Assembly: GCA_963757155.1 (NCBI GenBank)
Contig: CAVWQS010000006.1
Location: forward strand, 335,974 to 399,973
DNA from: DASXQK01 sp963757155
GTDB lineage: Bacteria > Pseudomonadota > Alphaproteobacteria > Dongiales > Dongiaceae
DNA: 64,000 nucleotides
Direction of reading: 5' to 3'
Shown: piece after piece, positions 1-7,299 of the stretch
Layout: every line of letters begins with the position of its first letter
How positions within the stretch are numbered: position 1 is the stretch's first letter
The notes under the pieces: generated by a model
What the model saw: the letters and a program-made list of their open reading frames with translations, nothing else
Told to the model about the DNA's origin: nothing
Database searches by the model: none
Program-made: the position numbers and the translations under genes

Positions 1-2
1 TC

Positions 3-800
3 CTGGCCTCCCGCTGGATCGATTCCCGGACCTCCTTCCGCCGCGAGGAGGCGGAGTCCTCGGCCGACCGGCATGTGGTCAGCATCGCGCTCAGGAGCAC
101 GCGCCTCAAGCTCACGAGAGGCGCGCGCACCGTCTATGACGGGATGATGCCGGCCGGCATGCTGCAGGTCACCGGGCCTTCGCAGCGGCTCAAGGCGGAG
201 TTTCAAGCGCCCTGCGATTTCATTCATTTCTATGTGCTGAACGACTACCTGCGCGAGCGCCAGGACGCCGCACTTTCCGGCACGGCCCAGCCGACGCGCG
301 ATCTCAGCGATCTCACGATCCGCGACCCCCTGGTGGAGCAGCTCGGCCGGACGCTGATCGAGGGCCCCAACGCCCGAGACCGGCTCTATGCGGAGAGCGT
401 CGGGCAGACCGTCGTCATGCGCCTGGCGGGGCTGCAGCCGTCGAGGACGAAGGTCAGCGCCTTGTCCAAATGGCGGTTGAAGCGGGTCCAGGAATATGTC
501 GATGCACATATCGACGAGGCCCTGCATCTTCCCGACCTGGCCGCGGCGGCCGGCCTGTCGCGCATGCATTTCGCGGCGCAATTCCGGGCGGCCACGGGTT
601 ATCGCCCGCATGAATATCTGCTCCACCAGCGTGTCGAGAGAGCCAAGGCGATGTTGTCGAGCCTCGAAATGCCGCTGGTGGAAGTGGCCCTCAGCGTGGG
701 CTTCCGCGCCCAGGCGCATTTCTCGACCGTCTTCAAGCGGCTCACGGGAGAGACCCCGGGGCGCTGGCGGCGCAGCGTCGTCTGGGGAAGGGCGGATTAG
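3..800 (+). CDS. AraC-family transcriptional regulator, 5' end cut by window
   Basis: The reading frame is open from base 3, so the true start lies before the window; about 265 residues are visible. The last 100 or so residues form the two helix-turn-helix units of an AraC/XylS DNA-binding domain: a first unit around DLAAAAGLSRMHFAAQF and a second around VEVALSVGFRAQAHFSTVFK, ending in the usual TGETPGRWRR tail. The N-terminal part resembles the variable sensor half of the family, and no ligand can be inferred. It is transcribed towards the convergent HAD/amidohydrolase pair, with only 21 bases between the stops. Target genes cannot be read from the sequence. Confidence 0.85.
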   Translation: MASRWIDSRTSFRREEAESSADRHVVSIALRSTRLKLTRGARTVYDGMMPAGMLQVTGPSQRLKAEFQAPCDFIHFYVLNDYLRERQDAALSGTAQPTRDLSDLTIRDPLVEQLGRTLIEGPNARDRLYAESVGQTVVMRLAGLQPSRTKVSALSKWRLKRVQEYVDAHIDEALHLPDLAAAAGLSRMHFAAQFRAATGYRPHEYLLHQRVERAKAMLSSLEMPLVEVALSVGFRAQAHFSTVFKRLTGETPGRWRRSVVWGRAD

Positions 801-821
801 GCCAGACGCCGGCGCCCGGCC

Positions 822-1529
822 CTAGGATTCACCGGCGCCACGCAGCGCCAGGAGCAGGTCGGGCACGCGCGAGAGATCAGGAAGCTCCTCATAGGGTAGC
901 CAATCCGGATTGCCTCTCTCGCCTCGGCGGTTGATCCAGATCGCCCGGACACCGAGTTCGTGGCAGGCCTGCATGTCGTGGATCATGCCCATGGCGACAT
1001 GGACCGTCTCGTCCTTCGTCACCCCCATCCTCCCATAGGCGTAGTCGAATAGCTGTCGAGAGGGCTTGTAGGCCCGCGCTTGCTCGGCGGTGATGACATA
1101 GTCGAATGGCACCCCGATCTTCTCGACATTGTGGCGGATCAGATCGTCATCCGAATTCGTGAAGATGGCGAGCTTGTAGCGCTCCCGAAGCCGGCGAAGC
1201 GCGGCCGGCACCTCCGGGTGAGGGCCCATGGCGGTAATCGACGTCGCGAGGGCTTCGACCTCATCCTCCACAGGCTGGAGGCGATGCTCCACCAGCGCGC
1301 TGCGAAAGCCGATCCTGAGAATGGATTTGTACAGCCGGTGCGGCTTCTCCTGGGTCAACCCGAGGGAGAGCCTGGAGAAGCTGTCGAGAACGGCGCTCGC
1401 TTCTCCGGGATTCCGGCCGCGGGCGGAGAGGATGCGGGTGATCTCGGCCAGCAGAACCTCGCGCCACCGCACCAGCGTCCCGTAGCAGTCGAAGCTTATG
1501 ACTTTGGGCGGGGGATTGGGGCTTAACAC
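822..1529 (-). CDS. HAD-superfamily hydrolase, haloacid dehalogenase type II-like
   Basis: This is a 235-residue HAD protein. Motif I is FDCYGTLV near the N terminus, with Asp as nucleophile. Motif II is TNSDDD, motif III Lys lies in AYKPS, and the acidic motif IV region follows as VAMGMIHDMQA. Spacing and length fit type II 2-haloacid dehalogenases, but many such proteins act on phosphate esters, so the substrate is unknown. The GTG start lies 11 bases after the stop of the upstream amidohydrolase on the same strand, so the two are probably cotranscribed. Confidence is high for the family and low for dehalogenase activity. Confidence 0.85.
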   Translation of the reverse strand: MLSPNPPPKVISFDCYGTLVRWREVLLAEITRILSARGRNPGEASAVLDSFSRLSLGLTQEKPHRLYKSILRIGFRSALVEHRLQPVEDEVEALATSITAMGPHPEVPAALRRLRERYKLAIFTNSDDDLIRHNVEKIGVPFDYVITAEQARAYKPSRQLFDYAYGRMGVTKDETVHVAMGMIHDMQACHELGVRAIWINRRGERGNPDWLPYEELPDLSRVPDLLLALRGAGES

Positions 1530-1540
1530 GGCTGCCGCCC

Positions 1541-2960
1541 TCAGCTTTCGTTCGCAAGCCGAGCGGCGCAGCGGTTATGCGTCGCGATGACCGGCGCCAT
1601 CTCCATGGTGACGATCTCGCCGTCGCGCACCACGACCTTGCCGTTGATGACGGTCGTCCGGGCTTGCTGAGGGGCGCAGAAGAGAATCGCCGCCACGGGA
1701 TCGTGCAGGGCACCGGCATAGCCGATGGTATGGAGATCGAGGGAGAAGAAATCGGCGCATTTGCCGGGCTCCAGCGAGCCGATATCGGAGCGGCCGAGGA
1801 CGCTGGCACCCCCCAGCGTGGCGAGCTCGAGCACCTCGCGCGCCGTCATCCATTCATCCGCGCGAACCTGAGCCGATTGCGACAGGAGCATATATTTGCG
1901 CGGGCCCTCGGGCGGGAGCAGCCCGAGCCGCAGCCGTGCCAGCAGCATGGCCTGGCGGGCTTCCAGCAGGATGTTGGAGGCATCGTTGCTGGCCGAGCCG
2001 TCGACGCCGAGGCCGACTTTCACCCCGGCGGCCATGTATTTCTTGATCGGCGCGATGCCGGAGCCCAGCCGCATATTGGAGCAGGGACAATGGGCCGCGC
2101 CGCAGCCGCTGGCGGCGAACTTCCGGATCTCGTCGTCATCGACATGGATCGCATGGGCGAACCAGACATCCTCGCCCAGCCACCCCAGGCTTTCCATCCA
2201 ATCGACCGGACGGAGCTGGAAATTCTCGAGGGTGTAGCGCTCCTCGTCTAAGGTCTCGCAGAGATGGGTATGAAGCTTGACCTTGTACTGGCGGGCCAGC
2301 GCGGCCGAATCCTTCAGCAGGGAGGTGGTGACCGAGAAGGGCGAGCAGGGGGCAAGGACGATCTGGGTCATCGAGCCCAGGGACGCGTCGTGGTAGGTCT
2401 CGATGACGCGCTGGCTGTCCCTCAGGATGAAGGCCTCGTCCTCCACGCAATCGTCCGGCGGCAAGCCGCCCTTGGATTCGCCCAGGGACATCGAGCCCCG
2501 GCTGGCGTGAAACCGCACCCCCAGCTCCTTCGCGGCCTCGATCTGGCAATCCACATTATTGCCGTTCTTGAAGACGTAGCTGTGGTCGAAGACCGTCGTG
2601 CAGCCGGAGAGCGCCAGCTCCGCCAGCCCGATCAGCGTGCTGGCCCGCGAGGCCTCCGCATCCGTGCGCGCCCAGATGCGGTAATGGGCGGTCAGCCAGG
2701 GAAAGAGATTGTTGTTCTGCCCGGCGGGGAGATTGCGCGTCAGAGTCTGGTTCAGGTGGTGGTGGGTATTGACGAAACCCGGCAGCAGGATCTGCCCGCT
2801 GAGGTCGATGACCATATCGGCTGTGGTCGGGGAGCTCCTCGTTCGGCCCGACCTTCTTGATGATGCCGTCTTCGGCATAGACGCCGGCGTTCTTCAATTC
2901 GCGGCGCTTGCCGTCCATGGTGACAAGGACCTCGGCATTCCTTGCCAAGAGCGTAGCCAT
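1541..2960 (-). CDS. Amidohydrolase, 8-oxoguanine deaminase-like, with a frameshift near the N terminus
   Basis: This is a metal-dependent hydrolase of the cytosine/8-oxoguanine deaminase and s-triazine hydrolase group (COG0402-type). Metal and substrate motifs appear in order: NTHHHLNQTLTR (HxH), HTHLCET, HAIHVDDDE and GLGVDGSASND. The stretch RGSMSLGESKGGLPPD is typical of 8-oxoguanine deaminases. The first 40 residues (MATLLARNAEVLVTMDG and on) lie in a different frame from the rest. Dropping one C near 2838 would restore a protein of about 473 residues, so either the gene is broken or the assembly has an indel. It precedes the HAD gene in a likely operon. Purine or heterocycle deamination is inferred from the family. 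Confidence 0.85.
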
Positions 2961-2995
2961 TATGCTGTCCCCTCGACGATCCCTGTCTGGACTTT

Positions 2996-3035
2996 CTCTT
3001 TCGTCACGCCCGCTTTCGCGAGAATGACGAAAGAG
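2996..3035. repeat. Hairpin with REP-like core
   Basis: Perfect 11-base arms CTCTTTCGTCA (2996-3006) and TGACGAAAGAG (3025-3035) enclose a CGCCCGCTTTCGCGAGAA loop. The loop resembles a degraded copy of the TTCCCGCGAAAGCGGGAA core seen at 28.8 kb. It lies between the amidohydrolase start and the AHSA1 stop, both on the minus strand. It could therefore act as a terminator for the ArsR-AHSA1 transcript or be a dispersed intergenic repeat. Confidence 0.6.
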
Positions 3036-3112
3036 AGGGATCAACCTGCTCGGAAACGGGGCTCATTCCAAGCCTTTTGTCCAGCCGGGACTCCACTGGA
3101 GCGGCGCGGCGG

Positions 3113-3620
3113 TCAGCTTGCTTCTGCGGCGACTTCCTTGGCGTAGAGCTCCAGGCGGGTCGGCCAGCCGCCCGCGACATCGCCGCGCATCTTCCGGCCG
3201 CCGTCATGGCCCATGCGTTCGAAATTGCGATGTTCGAGCTCCACGCGGGTGCTGTCCGGACCCTCGGGGATGAAATGGATCTCGACTTCGGAGGCCGCAA
3301 TCGCGTCGGGCCGCCATTGCGCATCGAATTCCCAGCTCAGCAGCAGGCGGCGCTCCGGGCTCCCAGGCGAGCACATGTCCGATATTGGATTCGGAGCCGT
3401 CTTCGCACTGGCTGTACCACCGCCCGCCCTCGAAGGGCTCGATGAGCGATTCCTTGACGGAAGAAGCCGCGGCGCCGGACGGCGGCTTTCGCGGATCGGC
3501 GGGAAGCTTCTTGGGCCACCAGCGATCGAAGCCCTTGGTGAAGATCTCGAAGGCGCGCGCCGGATCCACAGCGACGACGACGCTCTTGCGGACCGGCGCG
3601 ATCGCAATGGTCCGGCTCAG
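3113..3620 (-). CDS. AHSA1/START-domain (SRPBCC) protein, frameshifted
   Basis: This is a small ligand-binding-fold protein of the activator of Hsp90 ATPase homologue type, commonly encoded behind ArsR regulators. The N-terminal half reads SVVVAVDPARAFEIFTKGF through IGHVLAWEPG in one frame. The C-terminal half, from RRLLLSWEFDAQW to LYAKEVAAEAS, is in another frame. One extra G in CCCGGAG near 3358 explains the break. The probable start is CTG at 3620, overlapping the ArsR stop as CTGA with GAAGGAG ahead, because no ATG or GTG suits the domain start. Function is unknown; the ArsR-AHSA1 pairing suggests a stress or small-molecule response. Confidence 0.75.
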
Positions 3621-3943
3621 AGCTTCTTCTCCTTCTCGATCTGGAGCCTCCGTCCGACCTCGTCTTGAAACGAAGCGAGGGCTTGGTCCCAGAACTGGTC
3701 GAGCCAGGCCCGCAGCGCGCCGAGCCCCAGGGGATCGATGTAGTAGATCCGGCGCGTTCCGACAGGCCTGTCGATTACGAGACCCGCCTCCTTCAGCACC
3801 GCGAGATGCTGCGATACGGCCGGGCGGCTCACGGGCATGTCCCGCGCGATCTCGCCGACCGAGAGAGGGCCGGAGCGAAGGCGCTCGAAGACTTTTCGCC
3901 GGGTCGGATCGCCGAGACATTCGAGGGCGCTAGCGTATGTCAT
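3617..3943 (-). CDS. ArsR-family winged-helix repressor
   Basis: This 108-residue protein has a single winged HTH. The sequence from ALECLGDPTRRKVFERL through MPVSRPAVSQHLAVLKEAGLV gives the recognition helix, and RRIYYIDPLGLGALRAWLD ends the domain. No metal-binding cysteine pair is visible, so it is not an obvious metal sensor. It belongs to the ArsR branch that usually sits next to AHSA1/SRPBCC proteins. It overlaps the AHSA1 gene downstream. It is divergent from the GST gene across a 165-base region filled with GTAAG/CTTAC half sites. One of these starts two bases upstream of its own ATG, which suggests autoregulation. Confidence 0.9.
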   Translation of the reverse strand: MTYASALECLGDPTRRKVFERLRSGPLSVGEIARDMPVSRPAVSQHLAVLKEAGLVIDRPVGTRRIYYIDPLGLGALRAWLDQFWDQALASFQDEVGRRLQIEKEKKL

Positions 3944-4044
3944 AACTTACCGTAAGCCCATGCTGACGTTCTGTCAAAGCTTCCCGAGAGCGCATGTTAG
4001 CCGGGCTTGGTGTTGTTTGGGGCCGTGGCTTCGCTTTTTTTCAT

Positions 4045-4090
4045 TTGACATATGGTAAGTATATACTTACAGTAAGACATAGCTTACCAT
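4045..4090 (+). promoter_or_regulatory. GST promoter with overlapping palindromic operator
   Basis: A sigma70-type promoter is readable: -35 TTGACA (4045-4050), a 17-base spacer, and -10 TACAGT (4068-4073). A perfect 16-base palindrome GTAAGTATATACTTAC occupies 4055-4070, inside the spacer and -10. A wider inverted pair, ATGGTAAG at 4052-4059 and CTTACCAT at 4083-4090, surrounds it. The same half site recurs as CTTACCGTAAG at 3946-3956 beside the divergent ArsR start. Blocking RNA polymerase at both promoters by the ArsR protein is the simplest reading. Confidence 0.75.
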
Positions 4091-4108
4091 AATCAGGAGA
4101 GCAGCTCG

Positions 4109-4768
4109 ATGGACGAATTCATTCTCTATGGCGTGCCGGCCAGCCCCTATGTGCGCAGCGCGGCCCTGGGCCTCGAGGAGAAGGGCGCGCCCTTCCGCGT
4201 GAGCGTGCTGGCACCCTTCGAATCCAAATCGCCGTCTCATCTCAAGCGGCATCCATTCGGGCGGGTACCGGCCTTCGCCCACGGCGATTTCGAGCTCTAC
4301 GAAACCCAGGCAATCCTGCGCTATCTGGATCGCGCCATCCCAAAGCCATCCCTCACGCCCCCGGATCCCCAAGGCGAAGCCCGTATGAACCAGCTCTGCG
4401 GGATCACTGATTGCTATGTCATGCCGTACATCTCCATCGGCATCACCTTCCACCGCCTCGTCGCGCCGATGCTGGGGCTGCCGGTGGACGAAGCCAAGAT
4501 CGAAGCTTCGATCCCGCCCGCGGCGGTTTGCCTGGCGGAGATCACCCGGTTCCTCGGCGATCGCCCGTTCCTTGCGGGCGAGGCGTTGTCGATAGCGGAT
4601 CTGCTGCTGGCGCCGCATCTCGCGTTCTTTGCCCAAGCGCCGGAAAGCGCGGCGATGCTGGCACCTCACCGGAAGCTCACCGCCTGGATCGACCGAATGA
4701 ATGCCCGTCCGAGCTTCCGCAATACGACCGCCGAGAAACTTGCCGCCAAAGGAGCAGCCTATGCCTGA
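4109..4768 (+). CDS. Glutathione S-transferase
   Basis: This 219-residue cytosolic-type GST has an N-terminal thioredoxin fold, including the GSH-binding FGRVPAF and YETQAILRYLD elements. An alpha-helical C-terminal domain contains FLAGEALSIADLLLAPHL. AGGAGA at 4094-4099 precedes the ATG. It overlaps the next gene by 8 bases, so the two are cotranscribed from the operator-bearing promoter upstream. The likely role is conjugation or redox protection under ArsR control; the electrophile is unknown. Confidence 0.9.
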   Translation: MDEFILYGVPASPYVRSAALGLEEKGAPFRVSVLAPFESKSPSHLKRHPFGRVPAFAHGDFELYETQAILRYLDRAIPKPSLTPPDPQGEARMNQLCGITDCYVMPYISIGITFHRLVAPMLGLPVDEAKIEASIPPAAVCLAEITRFLGDRPFLAGEALSIADLLLAPHLAFFAQAPESAAMLAPHRKLTAWIDRMNARPSFRNTTAEKLAAKGAAYA

Positions 4769-5717
4769 CATTCTGCATCTTCTGACCATCCATGCGTCGC
4801 CCGAACGGGTCTACCAAGCGCTCGCGACGGCGGAGGGCATTCGCAACTGGTGGACGCGCGAGGCCGAGCTCGATCCGAAGCTCGGTGGAACGGGGGAGTT
4901 TCAATTCTACGAGGGCAAGGGAGTGACCAAGGTGAGGGTGGACGCGCTGGAGCCGCCGGTCCGCCTGGGCTGGACGGTGATCGCCGCCAATGCCCCCGGT
5001 GGATGGGCAGGCACGAAGATCACCTTCGATCTGGCGGCCAAGGGAAGCGACACCGTGCTTTCCTTCGCCCACCGCGGCTTCAAGCAAGCCGATGAGGGCT
5101 ACGCGCTCGTGACAACGGGCTGGGCCTATTATCTCGTCAGCTTGCAGCAGTATTTGGAGCGCGGGAAGGGCACGCCCCAGCAGGACAAAGATTTTTCCAT
5201 CCTCGCGGCGTCGAGGGCAGATGAACCCCGGCCGGCGCGAGCGGCAGATGAAATCCGGCACGAGATCGGGATCAAGGCTACCCCGGCGGCGCTCTACGAT
5301 GCCCTCACCGATGTGAAGAAGCTCGGGCAGTGGTGGATCCCCGACACAAGGGGTGACTCCAAGATGGGCAAGACCCTGGAATTCTGGTTTGGCGAGGCGT
5401 CTTGCCAGGTCATGCAAGTAACCTCGCTCGAAGCCAACCGGCTCGTGCGATGGACGCCGACGGAGAAAGGCATGTCCGATTGGCTCGGGACCGAGATCGA
5501 ATTCGCGATCTCCCCCAAGGACGACCGGAGCATCCTGCATTTCCGCCACTCGAAATGGCGCGACGGTGAGGGCTGCTTTGCCTATTGCTCCATGAGCTGG
5601 GCAGTCTTCCTGCTGAGCCTCAAGGAACTGCTGGAGACGGGGAAGGGCCATCCCTTTCCGAAATCGATGGATCGGCCAATAGAGACTTGCCGATCTATTG
5701 AGTGCATTTCCCGATGA
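4761..5717 (+). CDS. Tandem AHSA1/SRPBCC-domain protein
   Basis: The start ATG at 4761 is chosen because AAAGGAG lies just upstream inside the GST 3' end. The 318-residue protein holds two copies of the AHSA1/START fold in tandem. The first spans residues 1-150 (HASPERVYQALATAEGIRNWW), the second residues 175-300 (KATPAALYDALTDVKKLGQWW). Both keep the conserved WW and the C-terminal SMSWAVFLLSLKELLETGKG / TGWAYYLVSLQQYLERGKG helix, so the second looks like a duplication of the first. Family members are usually single-domain. The function is unknown; it is probably a cytosolic hydrophobic-ligand binder acting with the GST. Confidence 0.85.
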   Translation: MPDILHLLTIHASPERVYQALATAEGIRNWWTREAELDPKLGGTGEFQFYEGKGVTKVRVDALEPPVRLGWTVIAANAPGGWAGTKITFDLAAKGSDTVLSFAHRGFKQADEGYALVTTGWAYYLVSLQQYLERGKGTPQQDKDFSILAASRADEPRPARAADEIRHEIGIKATPAALYDALTDVKKLGQWWIPDTRGDSKMGKTLEFWFGEASCQVMQVTSLEANRLVRWTPTEKGMSDWLGTEIEFAISPKDDRSILHFRHSKWRDGEGCFAYCSMSWAVFLLSLKELLETGKGHPFPKSMDRPIETCRSIECISR

Positions 5718-5853
5718 AGTCGCGCATCGCCTTTCCATTTTGCATCGGCGATGCCTTGAGATGGCGCGGTTGACTTGAAAAGGCGGGGCGGGCCTGATGG
5801 CATGCTATTCGGGCGGCCATCAGCCCCGTACACCGGGCATCACGGGAGATGTC

Positions 5854-7299
5854 ATGCCGTTTCAGGATTTCCGCGACTTTCTCGGCGCGCTCCGCCAGCA
5901 TGGCGAGCTGATCGACATCGACCGGCCGGTGGCGCCCCATCTCGAGGTCGCCAAGGCGCTGCGCCAGAGTGCTGCCATCGGCGGGCCGGCCTGCTTGTTT
6001 CGGAACAACGGCACGCGCTTTCCCCTGGTGGCCGGCGTCTATAATTCGCGGGCCAAGGCCCTGATCGCCCTCGAGGCCACGGAGGAGACCGTCTTCGAGC
6101 GCATCTTGGCAGGCCTCGCCAAGCGCATCGCGCCTGTCATGGTGAAGGACGCCCCGGTGCATGAGAACGTCATCACCGGGGATGCCATCGATCTGTCGGC
6201 CTTGCCGGTGCCGAAGTACAGCCCCGATGACGGCGGACCCTATATCACGGCGGGAATCGTCGTCAGCCAGGATCCGAAGACCGGCATCCCGGATATCGGC
6301 CATTACCGGTTCGAGATCATCGACAAGCAGACGATGTCGTTCAATCCGCTGCCGATGCACCGGCTGGGCAAGCATATCGCCAAGGCGCGGGCGATGGGCC
6401 ACACGACCTTTCGCGCGGCGCTGGTGCTCGGGGTCGATCCGATGCTGGCCTATACCTCGCCGATCCAGGTGCCTGACGACACCAACGACTTCGAGCTCGC
6501 CGGCGGGCTGCGCGGCGCGCCGGTGGAGCTGGTGCGCGCCAGGGTCGTCGAGCTGGACGTGCCGGCACGGGCCGAGATCGTCATCGAGTTCGAGGCCGAC
6601 CTGACCAAGGAAGTCATGGAAGGCCCTCTCGGCGAATATACGGGCTACTACGGCCGGGCCGCGCCCAATCCGGTTGCCCGGGTACTGGCGATCACCCACC
6701 GCAACGACGCCTGTTTCCAGGGCCTGCTCACCGGCGTGCCGCCGACGGAGAATCACATACTGAAGCAGCTTCCCTACGAGGCCTCGTTCCTGGCGATGAT
6801 GCGCCGGCAATTCCCGACCATCGAGAAGGTCGCGATCCCGTCCTCCGGCGGCGTGTCGTTCCGCATCGTCATGGCGATGAAGCAGCGTTTCGCCGGGGAG
6901 GCCCGCAGCGCCATGCTCGCCGCCATCGCCAGCAACCTCCGGCCCAAGACGGTGATCGTCGTCGATCCCGACATCGACGTGCACAGTTCCGACCAGGTCG
7001 AATGGGCACTGGCCTTCCGCATGCAGCCGGCGCGGGACGCCATCATCGTCGAGGACCTGCCCTCCGGCCCGCTCGATCCCTCGGCCGACGAATTGGTGAA
7101 GCCCGACCGGCGCACTGGCTCGGCGATCGGCTTTGACGCCACATATCCCTTCGGTACCGTGGTCCGCAAAGCGGCCGAGGCGGGCAAGGTCTGCGGTCCC
7201 GCGGTTGCCGAGCACGGGCTGGAATATGTGGAGGTCGCCGACGTGCCGGGCTGGCAGACCTACGACTTCCCCGAACTGCGCAATCGCAGCTCGTCGTGA
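5854..7299 (+). CDS. UbiD-family decarboxylase (prenylated-FMN type)
   Basis: The chosen start ATG at 5854 follows GGGAG and gives 481 residues, the normal UbiD length; an upstream in-frame ATG at 5797 lacks family sequence. The sequence shows the UbiD/UbiD-like core: DFRDFLGALRQHGELIDIDRPV at the N terminus, the catalytic-acid region EGPLGEYTGYYG near residue 270, and VDPDIDVHSSDQVEWALAFR. Family members use prenylated FMN to decarboxylate unsaturated or aromatic acids reversibly. Its stop overlaps the GTG of the molybdenum enzyme gene. It is therefore translated as the first gene of that operon, which suggests a (hetero)aromatic acid substrate rather than ubiquinone synthesis. No UbiX-type flavin prenyltransferase is seen here. 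Confidence 0.9.
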   Translation: MPFQDFRDFLGALRQHGELIDIDRPVAPHLEVAKALRQSAAIGGPACLFRNNGTRFPLVAGVYNSRAKALIALEATEETVFERILAGLAKRIAPVMVKDAPVHENVITGDAIDLSALPVPKYSPDDGGPYITAGIVVSQDPKTGIPDIGHYRFEIIDKQTMSFNPLPMHRLGKHIAKARAMGHTTFRAALVLGVDPMLAYTSPIQVPDDTNDFELAGGLRGAPVELVRARVVELDVPARAEIVIEFEADLTKEVMEGPLGEYTGYYGRAAPNPVARVLAITHRNDACFQGLLTGVPPTENHILKQLPYEASFLAMMRRQFPTIEKVAIPSSGGVSFRIVMAMKQRFAGEARSAMLAAIASNLRPKTVIVVDPDIDVHSSDQVEWALAFRMQPARDAIIVEDLPSGPLDPSADELVKPDRRTGSAIGFDATYPFGTVVRKAAEAGKVCGPAVAEHGLEYVEVADVPGWQTYDFPELRNRSSS

